Source: Chloroflexota bacterium
Lineage (GTDB): Bacteria; Chloroflexota; Limnocylindria; Limnocylindrales; CSP1-4
Direction of reading: 5' to 3'
Length of the DNA stretch: 10,535 nucleotides
NCBI GenBank assembly: GCA_013695505.1
Contig: JACDAH010000548.1
Location: 1-10,535 of the forward strand
The notes under the pieces were generated by a model, which was not told the origin of the DNA, did no database searches, and saw only the letters and a program-made list of their open reading frames with translations. The position numbers and the translations under genes are program-made. Positions 5,004-10,535 of this stretch are shown here, piece after piece (the first letter of the stretch is position 1; each line of letters opens with the position of its first letter).

Positions 5004-7334
5004 TCACCCAACCTCGAACGATCCGGTCGGTTCGTACAGGTAACGCTGGAACCCCACGAACAGGTCGCGGATCAGCGTGGGGTCGCCCAGCTCAGCCGTC
5101 GCGTCCGTGATGGCCTTGTACTTGAGGCGGAGCAAGGGGGCGAGCTTGTCGGCGTCGAGCTCGCCGACACCCTCCCTCGTGTACTGGTCGAGCACGAAGT
5201 CTAGGAACGCCTGCTGACGGTCGGTGTACCGATGGCGGATCGCGGCCCTAGCTCCGCCGGCCCGGGCAACGCGGGTCAGGGGCTGCAAGGCGAAGGCGAC
5301 GTAGGCCAGCACGTCGTAGACATCGCTGCCCTGCGCGTCGATGACACGCTGCATCTCCCAATGGGCGTCTGGGCCGAAGCCCTTCTCCGCCAACCCGGCC
5401 AGCAATGCCTTGCGCGTCGCGGGGAGGCTCCAGATGGCGCGGAGGCCCGCCTCGTTCTCGAAGAAAGCTGGTAGTGCCCCGAACAGACTCACGAGGAACT
5501 CCGCCGCCGTCATCGGGGTTCCTGACGGGTCCCAGAACGAGGTTTGGACCATGCTCTGGATCGTCCGTTCCTTGCCGTCGGCGAGCTTCACGACCGCCCT
5601 GTCCGGGGCGGGCTCCACCACCTTCGGGACCACACCGGCCGCCGGCTCCGGTGAGGGGCCGGCGATGATGCCGATCGTCGGCTCGGTGACTTCCTCGGGC
5701 TCGCCATCCCACTCGGGGTCGCTGAAGAAGTTGTGCGCCTTCACAAAGTCGTAGATCGTGAAGTGGTCCTTGCCCTCGTAGATGCGGGTGCCGCGCCCGA
5801 CGATCTGCTTGAACTCGATCATCGTATTGACCGGGCGCATCAGGACGATGTTGCGGACGTTGCGGGCGTCCACGCCGGTGGAGAGCTTCTGGGACGTCGT
5901 CAGGACCGTCGGGATCGTCTTCTCGTTGTCTCGGAACTCCCGGAGGTACTGATCGCCCAGTGCCCCGTCGTTGGCGGTGACGCGCACGCAGTAACTCGGG
6001 TTCTTGCTGCTCTTGATCTGGTTGATCAAGTCGCGCACCGCGAGGGCGTGGAGCTGGGTGGCGCAGAAGACAAGGGTCTTCTCGCGCTGGTCGATCATGC
6101 CCATGAACAGACTGACTCGGTACGCCTCCCGGCCGTTGATCTCGATGATCTTGTTGAAGTCCCGCTCCTGGTGGAGCTTTCCCGGTTCGACCTCTCCGTC
6201 GATCACGGTGTCATCTGATGTGTAGACGTACTCGTCCATCGTGGTGGAGATCTGGCGCACCCTGAAGGGCGTCAGGTAGCCGTCGTTGATGCCTTCCTTG
6301 AGGGAATAGATGTAGACGGGATCCCCGAAGTACCTGTAGGTGTCGACGTTGTCCTTGCGCTTCGGGGTCGCCGTCATGCCGAGCTGCACCGCCGGAGAGA
6401 AGTAGTCGAGGATCGTCCGCCAGGTGCTCTCATCATTCGCGCCGCCGCGATGACACTCGTCCACGACGATGAAGTCGAAGAAGTCGGCTGGATATTCGCC
6501 GAAGTACGGGGTGTCGTTGTCCCCGCTCATGAAGGTCTGGAAGATCGTGAAGAAGATTGAGCCGTTCTTCGGGACCTTGCCCTTCTTGCGGATGTCCGCT
6601 GGCGCGATGCGTACGAGGGCGTCCTCGGGGAAGAAGCTGAACTCGTTGTACGCCTGGTCCGCGAGGATGTTCCGGTCGGCGAGGAACAGGATCCGGGGCT
6701 GGCGCGCCGGCTGGCCGGTGAGGTTCCAGCGACTCTTGAACAGCTTCCAGGCGATCTGGGCGGCGATCCCGGTCTTGCCGGTGCCGGTCGCCATCGTCAG
6801 CAGGATCCTCTTCTTGCCGGCGGCGACCGCCTCCAGCACGTTCCGCGTGGCGATGTCCTGGTAGTACCGACCGCCCCAGGTGCCACCCTTCGTCTCGAGC
6901 GACACCGTGGCGAAGCGGTCCCGCCACTCGTTCTCCTCCGCGTACGTCCGATCCCACAGTTCGTCGGGCGTGGGGTAGGTCGCGACATCGGCCTCGGACC
7001 CCAGGGCCATGTCGATGCCGTAGATCGCCTGCCCGTTCGTGGCGTAGGCGAAGCGGACGGAGAGCTTCTTGGCGTACTCCTTGGCTTGGGCCGCGCCATC
7101 GGAGTGGGGGAGGTCCCACCGCTTCGCCTCGATGACCGCTAACTTCGGGTTCCGGTAGACGAGGACGTAGTCGGCGATGTCGGCCTTCGACCGCTCGCCG
7201 CCACCTTGAAGCCGGCCCTCCGTGAGCTGGTATTCACGGGATATGCGGCTGCCCTCGACCTCGCCCCAGCCCGCAGCCTTGAGGGCCGGGTCGATGTACT
7301 CGGCGCGTGTTTCGGCTTCGTTCAAAGGTGCCAC
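5004..7334 (-). CDS. hsdR: Type I restriction enzyme R subunit (HsdR, EcoEI-like), nuclease plus SF2 translocase
   Basis: 776 aa, full length for the EcoEI-type family. The N-terminal nuclease domain starts LNEAETRAEYIDPALKAAGW and has the D-(E)xK core, Asp55 (ADYVLV) and Glu69-Ala-Lys71 (VIEAKR). SF2 motor: Walker A MATGTGKT (181-188), DECH (292-295), GMTATPKR (319-326), LVFCAT (421-426), TSQKLSTGVDA (480-490) and QIVGRGTR (510-517). The C-terminal domain (~595-770, SFWDPSGTPMTAAEFLVSLFG...) is of the EcoEI_R_C kind that docks to the methylase core. With M2S, HsdR translocates DNA and cuts at a distance; alone it is not expected to find targets. The start is GTG at 7334, chosen because the conserved N-terminus begins there; no ribosome site is evident. 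The stop is 84 bp from the hsdM relic on the opposite strand. No hsdS or intact hsdM lies in the window. Confidence 0.95.
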   Translation of the reverse strand: MAPLNEAETRAEYIDPALKAAGWGEVEGSRISREYQLTEGRLQGGGERSKADIADYVLVYRNPKLAVIEAKRWDLPHSDGAAQAKEYAKKLSVRFAYATNGQAIYGIDMALGSEADVATYPTPDELWDRTYAEENEWRDRFATVSLETKGGTWGGRYYQDIATRNVLEAVAAGKKRILLTMATGTGKTGIAAQIAWKLFKSRWNLTGQPARQPRILFLADRNILADQAYNEFSFFPEDALVRIAPADIRKKGKVPKNGSIFFTIFQTFMSGDNDTPYFGEYPADFFDFIVVDECHRGGANDESTWRTILDYFSPAVQLGMTATPKRKDNVDTYRYFGDPVYIYSLKEGINDGYLTPFRVRQISTTMDEYVYTSDDTVIDGEVEPGKLHQERDFNKIIEINGREAYRVSLFMGMIDQREKTLVFCATQLHALAVRDLINQIKSSKNPSYCVRVTANDGALGDQYLREFRDNEKTIPTVLTTSQKLSTGVDARNVRNIVLMRPVNTMIEFKQIVGRGTRIYEGKDHFTIYDFVKAHNFFSDPEWDGEPEEVTEPTIGIIAGPSPEPAAGVVPKVVEPAPDRAVVKLADGKERTIQSMVQTSFWDPSGTPMTAAEFLVSLFGALPAFFENEAGLRAIWSLPATRKALLAGLAEKGFGPDAHWEMQRVIDAQGSDVYDVLAYVAFALQPLTRVARAGGARAAIRHRYTDRQQAFLDFVLDQYTREGVGELDADKLAPLLRLKYKAITDATAELGDPTLIRDLFVGFQRYLYEPTGSFEVG

Positions 7335-7340
7335 GCTAGT

Positions 7341-7370
7341 GGACGGGTGTGACGCCCTGTCACACCGTCC
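7341..7370. promoter_or_regulatory. Strong inverted repeat immediately upstream of hsdR
   Basis: Arms GGACGGGTGTGAC (7341-7353) and GTCACACCGTCC (7359-7370) are reverse complements apart from one extra G, around a 5-nt GCCCT loop. The base of the stem is 6 nt from the hsdR GTG (7334). As DNA it could be a repressor operator. As RNA it would form a 12-bp hairpin in the position of the ribosome site, fitting the absence of a Shine-Dalgarno sequence. The structure is seen; the role is inferred. Confidence 0.6.
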
Positions 7371-7428
7371 ATCGGCTGCTCGACGCTCCCATCACGGACA
7401 GGAAGCAGCCATGACGGCGTCCGTGCAT
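7360..7428 (-). CDS. Possible 22-codon leader ORF upstream of hsdR
   Basis: ATG at 7428 on the minus strand follows AGGAG (7433-7437, 4-nt spacing) and reads MHGRRHGCFLSVMGASSSRWTV, stopping at TGA 7360-7362. The stop falls inside the distal arm of the 7341-7370 hairpin, so ribosomes finishing the ORF would melt the hairpin that sits against the hsdR start. That geometry resembles translational attenuation. There is no peptide family to support it and chance is quite possible. Confidence 0.25.
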   Translation of the reverse strand: MHGRRHGCFLSVMGASSSRWTV

Positions 7429-8005
7429 GGATCTCCTGGCTTGACTTCAGGGTTCAGTCGCCATCTCGTTTGAGGTTCCCCGATGGATGACCCTCAGCAA
7501 CGCCATCAGTGTGGGAACCGGTCACGCATCAATGCTCCACGACTCATTCGCATGCATAGCTTCTATGCACTCTGCATATTCCGCGTGTGTCCCCGATTGG
7601 GCCCTTTGAGCCGCGCCTTTGACAACAGCCTCAGTAGAAGCCCGAGACGCCCGTCCGATCGCCCATGTCCCGAACGGTCCCGGACCCGGTGCGGACCTGA
7701 ACGGATTAGGTCCCGGGAGTCGCATCACCCGACTGCCGATAAGACGACCTCGAGCGATACGATGCTGGGGAGGACCCGGGCACAACGGCCCTCAGCGACC
7801 GGACTTGGGGGGCGGCTGCTAGGGGCGACCTCTGGACGCTAGCATGAGATCCCGACTGCACAGGTTCCGGGAGCCCGATGAGTCTTGATCGGCCGGCGCT
7901 GATGAGTACTTGTCAACCGCTGGCTGCTGTCGCGAACCGAATCGCAGATCTATCCGCCATACCTTGTAGAACGCGCCGCCATGGCGCGGTTGATCGAGGA
8001 CGCGG
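7371..8005. other. Gene-poor region between hsdR and the sigma factor
   Basis: No convincing protein gene on either strand. The longest frame (7483-7842, plus) has arginine/proline/serine-rich text with no domain and no ribosome site. Local GC falls around 7530-7600. A perfect 7-bp inverted repeat TGCATAG-CTT-CTATGCA lies at 7553-7569, and a 6-bp one GGACCT/AGGTCC at 7693-7698/7708-7713. TTGTCA at 7910-7915 could be a -35 box but has no matching -10. The right end of the island probably falls here; I found no second copy of the tRNA 3' end in the window. Confidence 0.5.
7553..7569. repeat. Perfect 7-bp inverted repeat with 3-nt loop
   Basis: TGCATAG, CTT, CTATGCA. It sits in a locally AT-richer patch of the gene-poor region. 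There is no T-run after it, so it is not a classic terminator. It could be an operator. Confidence 0.5.
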
Positions 8006-8566
8006 GTGAACGAACGCGAGCTGGTCGATCGGGCGCGACGCGGGGACGCGACCGCATTCGACGCGCTCGTGATCGCGACCGTCGGCCGGCTCGACGGGGC
8101 GGCTCGACTCATCCTCCGCGACCCCGAACGGGCGCGCGACGCCGTCCAGGAGGCGTTGGCCAAGGCGTGGAGGGACCTGCCAGGGCTTCGGGATCCCGAT
8201 CGCTTCGAAGCGTGGCTCCATCGGCTGCTCGTCCGGGCGTGCTATGACGACCTCCGACGCGCCCGGAGCCGGCCGATGCAGGTCCAGATCACGGAGCTCG
8301 ACGGACTGCAGGTCGGCGACGTCCAGGCCCACCAGGCCGACCGGGACGAGCTCGAACGCGCCCTGCGGCGGCTTGATCCGGACCTCCGCACGACCGTCGT
8401 GCTCGTCTACTACGTCGGGCTGTCGCTGCCGGACGTTGCCCTGGCCCAGGGAGTGCCGGTTGGGACGGTGAAGTCGAGGCTCCACCGTGCAAGGGGAGTG
8501 CTCCAAGCCGCCATTCGGGCCGATCGACTACCTGTCGATGGGCACGTCATGGAGGTTTTGGCATGA
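8006..8566 (+). CDS. ECF-family RNA polymerase sigma factor (sigma-70 family)
   Basis: 186 aa, typical ECF size. Region 2 spans ~8-85 (LVDRARRGDATAFDALVIATVGRLDGAARLILRDPERARDAVQEALAKAWRDL...RFEAWLHRLLVRACYDDLRRAR), with the DAVQEALAKAWRDL core-binding helix. After a short linker, region 4 spans ~114-170 (ELERALRRLDPDLRTTVVLVYYVGLSLPDVALAQGVPVGTVKSRLHRARGVLQAAI), with the -35-binding HTH PVGTVKSRLHRAR. It directs polymerase to a small regulon, usually for envelope or stress responses. The start is GTG at 8006 with GAGGA at 7996-8000 (5-nt spacing); the ATG at 7981 is out of frame. Its stop overlaps the next start in ATGA (8563-8566), so the two are translationally coupled and the neighbour is the probable regulator. 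Confidence 0.95.
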   Translation: MNERELVDRARRGDATAFDALVIATVGRLDGAARLILRDPERARDAVQEALAKAWRDLPGLRDPDRFEAWLHRLLVRACYDDLRRARSRPMQVQITELDGLQVGDVQAHQADRDELERALRRLDPDLRTTVVLVYYVGLSLPDVALAQGVPVGTVKSRLHRARGVLQAAIRADRLPVDGHVMEVLA

Positions 8567-9870
8567 ACCGTCGCGACGACGTCGACCTTCGGATCGCGGA
8601 CCTGCTCCACGAGCTGGCGCCGGCCCGCACCCCGGACTACCTCGACGAGCTGCGCGATTCGGTCACGCGCGGGCGACAGCGGCCAGGGTGGTCATTCGCC
8701 AGCCGCTGGCTGCCGATCGATCCGACGCCGTTCCAGCTCGCCGGCGTTCGGCGGGTCGCTGTCCTCGGCCTGACAATCCTGGTTCTCGCGGCGCTCGTGG
8801 TCGGGGCGTACGTCGGGAGTCAGCGGCGGCTGCCTCCGCCGTTCGGGGCTGCCGCCAACGGTCTGATCGCGTTCGACGATGGATCGCGCATCCTGCTTTC
8901 GGACGGGCGCGGCGGCCCGCCACAAGCTTGGGCCGGGGCCGCGCACGGTACCCGCCCGGCCTTTTCGCCGGACGGGACGAAGCTCGCATTCCTTCGCGAA
9001 CACGTCGGGGGCACCGCACTCGACGTCGCGGATGTCGGCGGCGCCCAATCTCGAACCATCCTGGAACCCGATCCGGCGGTGAGAGCCCGCATTCTCCCGG
9101 AGCTCCCGGTCTGGGCGCCGGACTCCGGCTATCTCGCGATATCGGTCCTCGTCGGCGACGCACCGAGCGACCATGCCGAGATCTGGATCGTCGACACGGA
9201 GACGGGCCGGCGGTCGACGCTGCTGCCGAGCGGTCTTCTTGGCGCTGCAGGCCCGGCCTGGTCGCCCGATGGGAGCCGGATCGCGTTCCTTGGCGAGCCC
9301 GACGGGAGTGCGACCAACTACCTGTACGTCGCCCGTATCGACGGGTCCGGCCTCCTGAGGATCTCCAACCGCAAGAGCAGCTCCACGACGGGCTATTTCC
9401 AGCAGCCGCGGTGGGCACCTGACGGACGTCACATCGCCGTTCACCACGGGGAGCCGGGCACCACCGGGCGGGACATCCTCGTCCTTGCGACGGACGACCT
9501 CGAGGAGACGGCGATCGTCGCCACCCCGCGCGACGAGGCGCAGCCGGCGTGGTCGCCGGACGGCACCCGCCTGGCGTTCTGGCGATCGACCGATGAGCGC
9601 GACTTTCAGATCGTCGTCGTCGACGTTGCTTCCCGACGCGAAACGCCGCTTGATCTTCGCAGTCCCCTCGCCGACATCCTGTCCTGGTCGCCCGACGGGG
9701 CGTCGATCGTCGCCGTCCGCTGCGCCACCGAGGCTTCGTGCGATCTCCTTCTCGTTGACGCGACCAACCCCGCCCGGGCGCCCGCAGTGCTCGCGATCGG
9801 CATTCCACCGGCCTCGCTCGATCTCTCGGGGGACCGCGCCTACTGGAGCTGGCAGCGCCTCGCTCCCTGA
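8563..9870 (+). CDS. Membrane-anchored PD40/WD40-like beta-propeller protein, candidate anti-sigma factor
   Basis: 435 aa. A short cytoplasmic N-terminus (1-62: DDVDLRIADLLHELAPARTPDYLDELRD...) contains the APxRTPxxLxxLR-type segment seen in proteins coupled to ECF sigmas. A single membrane helix follows (~64-84, VAVLGLTILVLAALVVGAYVG). An external six-to-seven-blade TolB-like propeller shows PD40 motifs FSPDGTKLAF (134), VWAPDSGYLAI (183), AWSPDGSRIAF (232), RWAPDGRHIAV (283), AWSPDGTRLAF (329) and SWSPDGASIVA (374). Layout and ATGA coupling to the sigma gene suggest a sensor that holds the sigma at the membrane. No ZAS (HxxxCxxC) zinc motif is present, so the anti-sigma role is inferred. 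The ribosome site GGAGG is at 8551-8555. The long antisense frames here are shadows. Confidence 0.85.
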   Translation: MNRRDDVDLRIADLLHELAPARTPDYLDELRDSVTRGRQRPGWSFASRWLPIDPTPFQLAGVRRVAVLGLTILVLAALVVGAYVGSQRRLPPPFGAAANGLIAFDDGSRILLSDGRGGPPQAWAGAAHGTRPAFSPDGTKLAFLREHVGGTALDVADVGGAQSRTILEPDPAVRARILPELPVWAPDSGYLAISVLVGDAPSDHAEIWIVDTETGRRSTLLPSGLLGAAGPAWSPDGSRIAFLGEPDGSATNYLYVARIDGSGLLRISNRKSSSTTGYFQQPRWAPDGRHIAVHHGEPGTTGRDILVLATDDLEETAIVATPRDEAQPAWSPDGTRLAFWRSTDERDFQIVVVDVASRRETPLDLRSPLADILSWSPDGASIVAVRCATEASCDLLLVDATNPARAPAVLAIGIPPASLDLSGDRAYWSWQRLAP

Positions 9871-9913
9871 CTCGGCGCCCACGATCCCACCCAGACCCCA
9901 AAGGAGGCGCTCC

Positions 9914-10535
9914 ATGCGCACGCGTCAGCTTCGCCATGCCCTCGCCATCGTCGCGGCCGCTGCGCTCGCCGCCTGCTCGGCCGCGCCAGCGACGAGTTCC
10001 AGCGCCACCACGACGCCTGGCCCCATCACGCCGTCACCCATCGCCTCCGCATCGGCTGTCGCACCGCCGTCCCGCGTGAGCTCGACACCGGCGCCATCGG
10101 TGTTCCAGCAGGGCCTGATCGCGTTCTCCATCGGGCACGGCGACGGCAGCGACGCGGAGGTCCAGGTCATCGCAGCGGATGGCCGCGTCGTCGCGACGGT
10201 CCCACGTTCGGGATTCCATTTTGACGACGCTCCCGCTTGGGAGCCTGCGGGCACGTCCCTGGTCATCGACAGCGCCCGCGGGGGGAAGATCCACCTGTTC
10301 CGCTACAGCGTCGAGACCAAGGCCGTGACCCAGCTGACCTTTGGTGATCGGTTCGAGGGGTATCCCGACGTCTCACCGGATGGTTCGACCATCGCGGTCG
10401 ACTACGGCGGCGAAGGAGCCGACCTGGGGATCTGGCTGATGGACATCGACGGCTCGAACCGCCGCAACCTGGTGCCGCCGCCCCCGGCGCCAGCGGTTGA
10501 TTCCGCGCCCGCGTTCTCGCCGGACGGCTCGAAGG
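9914..10535 (+). CDS. Lipoprotein with PD40 beta-propeller repeats (3' end outside window)
   Basis: 207 complete codons are visible and the frame is open at the window edge. The N-terminus MRTRQLRHALAIVAAAALAAC is a lipoprotein signal peptide with lipobox L-A-A-C (Cys21). A Ser/Thr/Pro/Ala-rich tether follows (~22-65), then propeller text: LIAFSIGHGDGSDAEVQVIAADG, PAWEPAGTSLVIDS, PDVSPDGSTIAVDYGG, IWLMDIDGSNRRNLV, PAFSPDGSK. It is probably exported and anchored on the outer face of the membrane. AAGGAGG at 9901-9907 (6-nt spacing) fixes the ATG. It starts 43 bp after the propeller/anti-sigma candidate with no terminator visible, so it is likely the third gene of the sigma operon. The ligand is unknown; the propeller could bind peptide, glycan or a protein partner. 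Confidence 0.88.
   Translation, partial: MRTRQLRHALAIVAAAALAACSAAPATSSSATTTPGPITPSPIASASAVAPPSRVSSTPAPSVFQQGLIAFSIGHGDGSDAEVQVIAADGRVVATVPRSGFHFDDAPAWEPAGTSLVIDSARGGKIHLFRYSVETKAVTQLTFGDRFEGYPDVSPDGSTIAVDYGGEGADLGIWLMDIDGSNRRNLVPPPPAPAVDSAPAFSPDGSK

Noticed and set aside
7483..7842. 119-aa plus-strand frame in the gene-poor region
   Set aside because: No recognisable domain, no ribosome site, and biased R/P/S/T composition across a region with hairpins.
7900..7945. Hammerhead ribozyme suggested by CTGATGAG ... CGAAC
   Set aside because: The GAAA core box is missing (GAAC follows) and stems I-III do not form around these segments.
8663..9937. Very long minus-strand open frames (424 and 409 aa) opposite the propeller gene
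   Set aside because: Arg/Gly/Pro-rich shadow translations of a high-GC gene. The plus strand has real PD40 motifs, a membrane helix and a ribosome site.
4240..10535. Second attachment site (copy of the tRNA 3' end)
   Set aside because: I looked for TTCGAATC, CCGCCGGAGCCA and neighbouring words; only short chance matches such as CCCGGAGCC near 8261 occur.

Overview
The window is high-GC bacterial DNA with dense coding, GTG/TTG starts beside ATG and a CCA-encoding tRNA. An ECF sigma factor translationally coupled to a membrane-anchored WD40-like (PD40) propeller protein, followed by a propeller lipoprotein, suggests a Chloroflexota (Limnocylindria/Ellin6529-like) or actinobacterial genome. That assignment is inference; no phylogenetic marker settles it.

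Layout. (1) 1-457: a large nested near-palindrome whose outer arms (1-97 and 361-457) are exact reverse complements; the left arm is cut by the window edge. (2) 428-1306, minus: a two-domain sulfurtransferase (SseA type) whose last codons and stop lie inside the right arm. (3) 1332-1491, minus: a probable frameshifted gene remnant. (4) 1624-2523, plus: a proline-rich, single-membrane-segment protein of unknown function. (5) 2743-2817: a tRNA-Asn(GUU) with G instead of U at position 33. (6) 2754-4720, minus: a decayed integrative element inserted at that tRNA. It reads DUF3631 fragment -> MerR/excisionase-like HTH -> tyrosine integrase. The integrase 3' end is the antisense of the tRNA, and its catalytic tyrosine is replaced by aspartate. 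(7) 4721-7334: wreckage of a type I restriction-modification locus. The N-terminus of an HsdM methylase (plus strand, two 1-nt deletions, then lost) faces an intact 776-aa HsdR on the minus strand; no HsdS is present. (8) 7335-8005: a region without a convincing gene. It starts with a strong hairpin just upstream of the hsdR start and a 22-codon leader ORF that ends inside it. (9) 8006-10535: ECF sigma factor, propeller protein (candidate anti-sigma/sensor) and a propeller lipoprotein running off the window.

How it works together. The two ends look like ordinary chromosome. The middle (about 2743 to somewhere before 8006) looks like a genomic island in decay: a tRNA-targeted integrase module, apparently catalytically dead, joined to a broken type I R-M system of which only the motor/nuclease subunit is intact. 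The sigma/propeller/lipoprotein cluster looks like a self-contained envelope-sensing regulatory unit. I found no CRISPR array, transposase or clearly new defence system. The most checkable oddities are the palindrome that supplies the sulfurtransferase stop codon, the U33G tRNA, the Tyr-to-Asp integrase, the hsdM relic opposite an intact hsdR, and the hairpin/leader ORF at hsdR.
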